Of a DNA stretch of 64,000 bases, positions 56,391-64,000 are shown one piece after another; position 1 is the first letter of the stretch; each line of letters opens with the position of its first letter. Source of the DNA: Batillaria attramentaria (Eukaryota; Mollusca; Gastropoda; Batillariidae); contig JACVVK020000331.1 of the NCBI GenBank assembly GCA_018292915.2, positions 125,001-189,000 on the forward strand. The letters run 5' to 3'. A model generated the notes under the pieces. The model ran no database searches, was not told where the DNA came from, and saw only the letters and a program-made list of their open reading frames with translations. The position numbers were made by a program, and so were the translations under genes.

Positions 56391-58008
56391 TATAGTTGCC
56401 AAGGAGAGGTCGATTACCGTGCACTCCCCCGGCGACTCTATTAGACCAGTTTAAAAATGAACCTTGGGGTGTGCTGAACACATTAGATCATTGTTCCCAT
56501 AAATTGGCACTAGAACTACTACAAATCAACATGTCTTCAGATAAAATAACATTATGCACCAGAAAAAAATGGAACTTGAAGGTCGGATATGGTGCATTAA
56601 AACTTGCGCATCATGGTTAATTGCGTCGTTTCATGTCTTAATACAATCAGGACAATTTTTTGCCATTTAGTCGACAAGGTAAAGCTGGTTACCTGGAACC
56701 CGGCCCCAGCGACTCTATTAGACCGCTTTAAAAATCAACCTTAGGGTGTGCTGAGCACATTAGATCATTGTTCCCATAAATCCGTTGGCTTGCACCAACA
56801 GTTACAGCCCTATATGACCCCCTGCGCACTGAAGACAAGCAACAAACTGCAATTGACAAACAGGTAATTTCAATCACTCAAAACAATTTGTCTTCTATTT
56901 ACCAATATAGATCAAACCATCCATGGTCGTGTTTATAAGCGTTTCTCGTCTGAAATAAAACAAACAGAAACGAAATACAGCCGGATATTGCTTCACAGTG
57001 TCAGATTTACGTAAGCCTAGTTTTCCATCATTGCAGAAAGTCATAGATATGGTGCATAATGTTATTTTCTCTGAAGACATGTTGATTTGGAGTAGTTCTA
57101 GTGGCAAAACATCGCTTGGGGTTGCCATTACAGACATGTCTTGTCGGTTACTGTGACGCTAAGACACATTGCAGCATCAAATAACCAGGTTTGTAATAAC
57201 CAACATACCCCGCATGGGTTCTCTGAGAGAAAGAAATGCCGACAGATTTAACATATTTGATTTCAGAAAACAGAAAACGGCAGTTCTGTCTGAATTTATC
57301 ACGATTTGAAACAACGATATTGCCTTCATGGGCTGTGTTTAATGCACTCTACCTGACGTTTTCCACATGTTCGGGTACATATTAACACTTTATCTGAAAA
57401 CGTGTTCATTGATAGTAGTTTTACCGGCAAAACATTGCTTGGGATAATCCACAAAAGAGATTTCTTGTAACTTGACAATTTGGGGGGTAGGAGGTTAAAT
57501 CTGGTATTGTGACACCAAGACACATTGCAGCATCACAGAGTCAAGTTTGATATAACCACCATACTCCACTTACGGTATAGGACACAAAGAGGTGCTGACA
57601 GACATGATGCGTTTGATTTAAGAAAAGAGAACAGGGCATTGTCTGCTTCTATTCATGACCTTCCCCACTGGTAGAACACTAGGCTTACGTAAATCAACAC
57701 TGTGAAGCAGTATCCGGCTGTATTTTGTTTTTGTTTTATTACACACAGTCATACATGGTTTTATTTACATTGTGAAATATAAGGCACTTTGTGGGTGACT
57801 GAAATCACTGCTCGTCAATGCATTATAGCCCGTGTCAGTACGCGCGGAGGGTACCCTCACGTAAGGGGCTGTAACTGTTGGTGCAACTCTGCCGATTTAT
57901 GGGAACAATGATCTGATGTGTTCAGCACACCCCAAGGTTCATTTTTAAACTGGTCTAATAGAGTCGCCGGGGGAGTGCACGGTAACCGACCTCTCCTTGG
58001 CAACTATA
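56391..58008. mobile_element. 1.6-kb foldback element with 118-bp TIRs
   Basis: Left arm 56391-56508 and right arm 57891-58008 are inverted repeats of 118 bp differing at only a few positions (shared TATAGTTGCCAAGGAGAGGT, GGCGACTCTATTAGACCAG, TGTTCCCATAAAT). A third, direct partial copy of the arm lies at 56695-56800. More inverted pairs are nested inside (56510-56565 with 57045-57105, 56945-57022 with 57678-57740). No transposase ORF, so non-autonomous. Confidence 0.85.
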
Positions 58009-58067
58009 TATTACCCTGATAGACTAAGCACTAACCGGCCCCGGACTGAGTGAGTCAACCTTGTTAA

Positions 58068-58090
58068 CAACAACAACAACAACAACAACC
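58068..58090. repeat. (AAC)n microsatellite
   Basis: Short ACA/AAC repeat just outside the foldback element. Confidence 0.85.
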
Positions 58091-58517
58091 CCTTTTATGT
58101 TCGGCCGTATCGGTCTGGTCGCCTACCGGGTACACTCAGTAATTTCGGCAATTTGATGACACTCGTAAAAAAAAAAAAATGTTTGCTTTGCGTTAACACT
58201 GGCCAAACATCGACCTCAGTACTACCCACCGCCCGCCATATTGAAAATCTTACTCATGTGGTGTCAAGTATGCAATGAGCGTTTGATCGCCGGCCAGATC
58301 CCTTTGTGGCTTCCTTGTGCTTACACTCTGAGTTTTTATGCCTGAACCAGAATAATATCCCGGTCACTACCATTCTTCACACCAACAACTGTTGCTCGTC
58401 TTGTCATCCAAACTTTTATAAACTTGTTACAATTCAACCGTTTCATCTACGTCGGTGGCCATCTACGTCGGTGGCCATTAACGGCTAACGTACACAAATA
58501 AAATGGTTTCCACTCAC

Positions 58518-58745
58518 CTGTTCTGAACAAGTTTTCAAGTTTCTGGAAGATTGTCAACAGAATAAGAGATGATTCTCACGAATATGTACACAGATACCAA
58601 ACGTATGTTTGTACGTCGGGATTCACGTCAATATTTAACTTAGCCAGGCCTGTGCTTTGAGTGAACTGCTTTAACACTGAATACTCCCTCCACACATGCG
58701 CCTCTCATGTACATATCAGTATGCAAATGAGGCAGCCAATCGAAT
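58518..58745 (-). promoter_or_regulatory. Second promoter/first-exon-like cassette, - strand
   Basis: The donor context GTGAGTGGAAACCATTTTAT at 58518 and the upstream GCCAATCGAAT with GCTTACGTA parallel the arrangement at 51506-51750. Also contains an octamer ATGCAAAT (58721-58728). May be an alternative promoter of the OTU gene or one of a paralogue. Confidence 0.35.
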
Positions 58746-58893
58746 ATCGCATCCAGCATGACGCCTTCCCACGCTTACGTACTTCGCCGGAAGCATATGC
58801 CCGTGGTATCCAAACATCGAACGCGACCTATGTTTGGAAAATTGAGTGGACCAATAGTACAATCTTTTTTTCTTTTTCTTTTTTTACATTATT

Positions 58894-60758
58894 CATGGAG
58901 CTGACCAGTACATGGAGCTGACCAGTACATGGAGCTGACCAGTACAATAGTCATGGAGCTGACCAGTATATGGAGCTGACCAGTACAATAGTCATGGAGC
59001 TGACCAGTACATGGAGCTGACCAGTACAATAATCATGGAGCTGACCAGTACATGGAGCTGACCAGTACAATAGTCATGGAGCTGACCAGTACATGGAACT
59101 GACCAGTACATGGAGCTGACCAGTACAATAGTCATGGAGCTGACCAGTACAATAGTCATGGAGCTGACCAGTATATGGAGCTGACCAGTACAATAGTCAT
59201 GGAGCTGACCAGTACATGGAGCTGACCAGTACAATAGTCATGGAGCTGACCAGTACATGGAGCTGACCAGTACAATAGTCGTGGAGCTGACCAGTACATG
59301 GAGCTGACCAGTACAATAGTCATGGAGCTGACCAGTATATGGAGCTGACCAGTACAATAGTCATGGAGCTGACCAGTACATGGAGCTGACCAGTACAATA
59401 GTCATGGAGCTGACCAGTACAATAATCATGGAGCTGACCAGTACAATAATCATGGAGCTGACCAGTACATGGAGCTGACCAGTACATGGAGCTGACCAGT
59501 GCAATAGTCATGGAGCTGACCAGTACAATAGTCATGGAGCTGACCAGTACATGGAGCTGACCAGTACAATAGTCATGGAGCTGACCAGTACATGGAGCTG
59601 ACCAGTACAATAATCATGGAGCTGACCAGTATATGGAGCTGACCAGTACAATAGTCATGGAGCTGACCAGTACATGGAGCTGACCAGTACAATAGTCATG
59701 GAGCTGACCAGTACATGGAGCTGACCAGTACAATAATCATGGAGCTGACCAGTACATGGAGCTGACCAGTACATGGAGCTGACCAGTGCAATAGTCATGG
59801 AGCTGACCAGTACATGGAGCTGACCAGTACATGGAGCTGACCAGTACAATATTCATGGAGCTGACCAGTACATGGAGCTGACCAGTACAATAATCATGGA
59901 GCTGACCAGTACATGGAGCTGACCAGTACAATAGTCATGGAGCTGACCAGTACATGGAGCTGACCAGTACATGGAGCTGACCAGTGCAATAGTCATGGAG
60001 CTGACCAGTACAATAGTCATGGAGCTGACCAGTACATGGAGCTGACCAGTACAATAATCATGGAGCTGACCAGTACATGGAGCTGACCAGTACATGGAAC
60101 TGACCAGTGCAATAGTCATGGAGCTGACCAGTACATGGAGCTGACCAGTACAATAGTCATGGAGCTGACCAGTACATGGAGCTGACCAGTACATGGAACT
60201 GACCAGTGCAATAGTCATGGAGCTGACCAGTACATGGAGCTGACCAGTGCAATAGTCATGGAGCTGACCAGTACATGGAGCTGACCAGTACAATAGTCAT
60301 GGAACTGACCAGTACATGGAGCTGACCAGTACATGGAACTGACCAGTGCAATAGTCATGGAGCTGACCAGTACATGGAGCTGACCAGTACAATAGTCATG
60401 GAGCTGACCAGTACATGGAGCTGACCAGTACATGGAGCTGACCAGTACATGGAGCTGACCAGTGCAATAGTCATGGAGCTGACCAGTACATGGAGCTGAC
60501 CAGTGCAATAGTTATGGAGCTGACCAGTACATGGAGCTGACCAGTACAATAGTCATGGAACTGACCAGTACATGGAGCTGACCAGTACATGGAACTGACC
60601 AGTACATGGAGCTGACCAGTACAATAGTCATGGAGCCGACCAGTACATGGAGCTGACCAGTACAATAGTCATGGAGCTGACCAGTACAATAGTCATGGAA
60701 CTGACCAGTACATGGAGCTGACCAGTACAATAGTCATGTGCTGACCAGTACAATAGTC
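58894..60758. repeat. 1.86-kb minisatellite, 17- and 24-bp units
   Basis: Units are CATGGAGCTGACCAGTA (17 bp) and the same plus CAATAGT (24 bp), arranged mostly as alternating 17+24 (41 bp) with local 17-17-24 and 24-24 variations. Point variants (GGAAC, GTGCAAT, ATAATC) recur in blocks. All frames of the - strand look open because of the repeat; these are not genes. Confidence 0.97.
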
Positions 60759-60759
60759 A

Positions 60760-61165
60760 GCGTTGCTATCGGATTGTTTTAATTGTGATAAGCGAACCGG
60801 GCATTTAGGCCAAAAAGACAGCTCAGTCGCACCTACGTTCCGCACTATGCTGTTATGTCCTTCGGTATGGATATATGTGTTTAGTGTTGTACAGGAATAC
60901 CACTCGCCTTCGTACTCCTTACACGAGTAATCTGAGAATGGTTATCGAAATATTATGTAAATTCAGAAACTTCGTTGTTTTCCGTCAGTGAACACATAGA
61001 CTGTGACTCTACCAGCGGTATTCGATGCGTGAAACAAGTTATCAATTTTGTATGAAGCCTTTAGGAAACAACTTTGCCACATCTAGCACAAAGAAATCTG
61101 GAGTATTACGTTGTGGCATACGTATTTCAAACACTCTCTTAAGTCTTTGGATCTTTTGACTGCCT
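60760..61165. other. Non-coding stretch, nothing recognised
   Basis: No exon or repeat recognised between the minisatellite and the dispersed repeat at 61168. Confidence 0.4.
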
Positions 61166-61167
61166 TA

Positions 61168-61275
61168 CTTTGTAAGGCCCCTTTACCGAGAAATGACTCG
61201 ATGCAGAAAATGAGTCACATACTGAAACACTCATCACCACTGCACTGCACACCGCTACTCAGCCCATGCAGTGTT
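61168..61275 (+). repeat. Dispersed repeat, copy 2
   Basis: GCCCCTTTACCGAGAAATGA and CACTGCACTGCACACCG parallel 52780-52885. Confidence 0.5.
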
Positions 61276-61351
61276 ACCGGTGAACCCAGGCGACCTCGTT
61301 CCCAGTTTTTACGCCCTACTGCGCAAGACCTAACTGGCAGAAGAAAACGTG

Positions 61352-61352
<1 letters not shown>

Positions 61353-61387
<35 letters not shown>

Positions 61388-61401
61388 GCGCGCGCGCGCC
61401 A
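61353..61401. repeat. (CA)n/(CG)n microsatellite
   Basis: CA run ending in GGGCGCGCGCGCGCC. Confidence 0.93.
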
Positions 61402-61755
61402 GCTGGGCCGTGAATTAACATTTCACTCGTGTCAACGTTTGTAACTTTGTAAATGAATACTAACTGATAATCATCTGGATTGGATGAGAGTAAAATCGAC
61501 GTGTAGCAGTAGCCGGAAATGATGTGGTATTGGAATGTGATCTTTGACCTGCACCTGGTGACAGCGCTACCTGTCTCTACTGTATGTTTAGCCCTGGCTT
61601 TCATACCCGTAATGGATACTCCTCAGGTTGCCTGCAACTTGCTATACAGGTACACATTTGTCTTGTCTGTTGTCCTCAGCGTGTTTTAAACCCTCTAGCA
61701 CGATGATATACTCAAATCATCTGAAGAACCACATAGGATCCATATGGGGGTTTCA

Positions 61756-61871
61756 GGGCATCAGTGGTGTTCATTTGGGATCAGGGCATCAATGGTGTTC
61801 ATTTGGGATCAGGGCATCAGTGGTGTTCATTTGGGATCAGGGCATCAGTGGTGTTCACTGATTTGGGATCA
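61756..61871 (+). repeat. 28-bp minisatellite, four copies
   Basis: Unit reads GGGCATCAGTGGTG followed by TTCATTTGGGATCA, repeated four times with one A/G change in the second copy and a CTGA insertion in the last. Confidence 0.95.
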
Positions 61872-61898
61872 CACCAGATAAATTCCCAGATAAATCCG

Positions 61899-61901
<3 letters not shown>

Positions 61902-61929
<28 letters not shown>
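61902..61929. repeat. Poly-G tract
   Basis: About 26 consecutive G residues. Confidence 0.95.
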
Positions 61930-63226
61930 AAGTGAAACCCATTTTCACTTATCATGTGAGACCCACACGGAAGATACATGTGTGCCCCGTATTCCTGCCA
62001 TTGTGCCCCTCATGGCACTCATAAGAATGTGTTGCCAGTGAAGTCGTATACATGTAAGTGGTACTCGATCTGTGATTTCCGAAACTCGAAATTGCGACAG
62101 TGACTGACCTAAACTCGTGAATTTTAGCGGCACAGGGCTTGTGAAGAGGAAGTGTTGAAGCTGACACCGGGCGTAAACCGGCGTCAGTACATAACATCGG
62201 AGTTGTCTTATTACAATCTAATTATCTTACGTACAAACATGGGTGTAACATATCGAATTAACTCCCCGGCAGGAATGCCACCAGGGCCATATTTCGGTTT
62301 TATGCTGCATTCACCTGGGGCACATTAGGCGTACAGCTTCATTCCGGCAGTTCTAAGCTGGAAGTGCTGGAGAGTTCATCTCGCACTGATGTTACATCGG
62401 TACTCAATCACTCACAGCTAACAATTTTTTTTTTACTAACAATTTTGACGATCACCACACCCTGGCGCACATAAGAAAATGAAACCAGACAACTGGCGCC
62501 ACGTAAAAGTTATCTAATACACATCTAGAAGAGCAATACATTGGATTTCGATACATGTAGTGGTACCTAGGCACAAAGAAAAATCATCGAAGCACGCCAT
62601 CACGTAATAACTTTGAGCACGGTGGTAATAGAAAAATGTTACGTAAAGAAGGCATATGGTACACGGCACATGGTATTTAAACATTCTATAGCAAACCGTG
62701 CGACGCCGCTAATTGGTTGACACAGTTTCCTCATTTGGAGGAGCGGTTTCCGTACAACACATACCACAGTATCCTCTGATGGCGTCGATGAGCTGAGACA
62801 AACTGTAGGTACACAATGGTTTTTCGATGGCGTTTTCCTAAGCTTGACACTGCAACAGTATGCTCTAGGGGTTCTGCAATCAACATACACGTTACCCTAA
62901 ACAGCTCAAATTGTTTTACACTGTCGGGTTCAGCCTCGAAACAACAGCGTTGTGCACAGGAAAGAGAGAACGCATATCTCAAAAAAGTAGTCCTGCATGC
63001 ACGGCACTCCATCAGCTTCTCAAATTGAATCAGCACATGAGTAGAGAGAGCGTCTACTAAGCTTTAGGGCAATCAGTTCCAACAATTTTTGTTCCAAAAT
63101 GGACGGTCAGTTACGCGTGCTTATCAGTCTCCAGATTAGGTGTTACCCACAGAAATACTTTATGTTCAAACAAGCTGTGCCTTTCTCCCTATATATTTTA
63201 CGAAAGATTCCGTATAGTGTTTCGGG
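61930..63226. other. Non-coding stretch, nothing recognised
   Basis: Several short frames on both strands without family resemblance or convincing splice borders. Confidence 0.4.
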
Positions 63227-63400
63227 GAGTCGGGATGGTCGAATGGTAGGGCGTTGGACTTCTAATGTTCGGGTCGTGAGTTCGTATCCCGGCTGGGGCC
63301 AAAATATTTGTACTGGCTTTTTCATCGTTGCCCCGTCTTTGATATCACCCGCATATGGTGGAAAAGGACGTTAAACCCCCAAACACCCACCCCACCCACC
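63227..63400 (+). repeat. tRNA-derived SINE (family A) with TSD
   Basis: Full-length copy. The 11-bp duplication ATAGTGTTTCG is at 63214-63224 and 63404-63414. Confidence 0.93.
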
Positions 63401-63782
63401 CTAATAGTGTTTCGCTGCGTGAAGCAGAAACTGAGTAACTGGTGACTGAAAAAAAAATCCGTATCTGACCGTCCATTTTCGAACAAATAATTATTTTGAA
63501 ATTGCCCTTACAATTAGTTAGTTAATCAGTTAGGGCTCAACTCGGCGCAAGCAACAAAGACTATTTCCAGCTTAAAACATGATGTGGCTGGCTGAAGTCT
63601 GACCATGGTCAGCGTAGCTCTGTCTGTGATGGTGATGGACTTGAAACTTTCTGAGCAGCAGCTTACATTAAAAATTTGCATAGTTTAAATGAGAATCCGT
63701 ACAAGTTATTTCCCCAAGGTTTTAAAGCAAAGCTGAGACTTTGAGGATAAAACTATACCATATATTGGATTACAGGAAAGGA

Positions 63783-63998
63783 CTAACTTTTATGAAAGAG
63801 ACTGGGCTCTTTCAAAAAGCTGAAGATGCGGTCTGGGGGAACATCTCTGAACAGCACCTTCAGCGGGTCCGTAGACTGCCCTTTATACACTTTGAACACT
63901 AAGTCGAGCACTAACTTTGAGTCGAACAATAAGTGAACATAGGACTCGATTTTGGCAGCGTTTTTCCTTGTTAATGTGTCCTCGCCCACCCGGAATAA
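63783..63998 (-). CDS. Terminal exon of an off-edge gene, CrtY-like tail
   Basis: Open from the window edge to a TAG at 63785-63783. It reads FRVGEDTLTRKNAAKIESYV then SKLVLDLVFKVYKG and FRDVPPDRIFSFLKEPSLFH. The last part resembles the C-terminal region of FAD-dependent CrtY-type lycopene cyclases, where a PPDR(I/L)xxFL phrase occurs (family recollection). It has no Met start and the body of the gene is outside the window. Confidence 0.5.
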   Translation of the reverse strand, partial: LFRVGEDTLTRKNAAKIESYVHLLFDSKLVLDLVFKVYKGQSTDPLKVLFRDVPPDRIFSFLKEPSLFHKS

Positions 63999-64000
63999 AC

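Noticed and set aside
58992..60730. Eleven overlapping - strand open frames of 64-146 codons rich in LVSSM and CTGQLH repeats
   Set aside because: They are translations of the 17/24-bp minisatellite in several frames, without a unique start, flanking exon or codon bias.

Overview
The window is eukaryotic, intron-rich and very repeat-rich. It looks like a marine gastropod (molluscan) genome. This is inferred from dense (CA/GT)n and (CT/GA)n microsatellites, tRNA-derived SINEs with a GGACGTTAAAC tail, ~150-bp AGGTCA-rich repeats, and long introns with GT-AG borders. There are no bacterial-type operons, CRISPR arrays or rRNA genes. Coding calls were made by assembling exons by hand, using splice sites, intron phase and protein-family continuity.

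Gene 1 (+ strand, about 4.7-29 kb, possibly starting near 0.8 kb) is a C-terminal-motor kinesin of the KIFC3 type. Eighteen coding exons from an ATG at 6030 to a stop at 28993 sum to 2868 nt (955 aa) with every intron phase consistent. It has a coiled-coil stalk followed by a complete motor domain with P-loop, switch I and switch II. Several possible 5' exons (4743-4879, 6030-6129, 15943-15997) all end in phase 1 and could each feed the exon at 17359, suggesting alternative N-termini.

Gene 2 (- strand, about 51.7 to 35.6 kb) is assembled from thirteen coding exons totalling 1656 nt (551 aa). The N-terminal two thirds is a mostly helical region I do not recognise. The C-terminus is an OTU-like cysteine protease (deubiquitinase) domain split across two exons: the Asp/Cys half at 41.7-42.0 kb and the His half at 35.65-35.86 kb. 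A possible alternative terminal exon (45088-45170) would give an isoform without the OTU domain. A TATA/E-box/CCAAT promoter lies near 51.7 kb.

Mobile and repeat DNA fills much of the rest. It includes eight full or partial copies of one SINE family, all on the + strand and several with target-site duplications. A second ~500-bp tRNA-derived SINE is present in three copies. Antisense LINE remnants lie at 16.8, 26.8 and 55 kb. There are two MITEs with TIRs and TSDs, and a pogo/Tigger-like end. A 1.4-kb TIR element at 38.2-39.6 kb is built of tandem TCAAGGTCA-bearing monomers and has relatives at 36, 43.5 and 47 kb. A 1.6-kb foldback element lies at 56.4-58.0 kb, a 1.86-kb 17/24-bp minisatellite at 58.9-60.8 kb, and an integrase-like ORF at 54.2 kb between 19-bp direct repeats. 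At the right edge (63.8-64.0 kb, - strand) is the terminal exon of another gene, distantly resembling the tail of CrtY-type lycopene cyclases.
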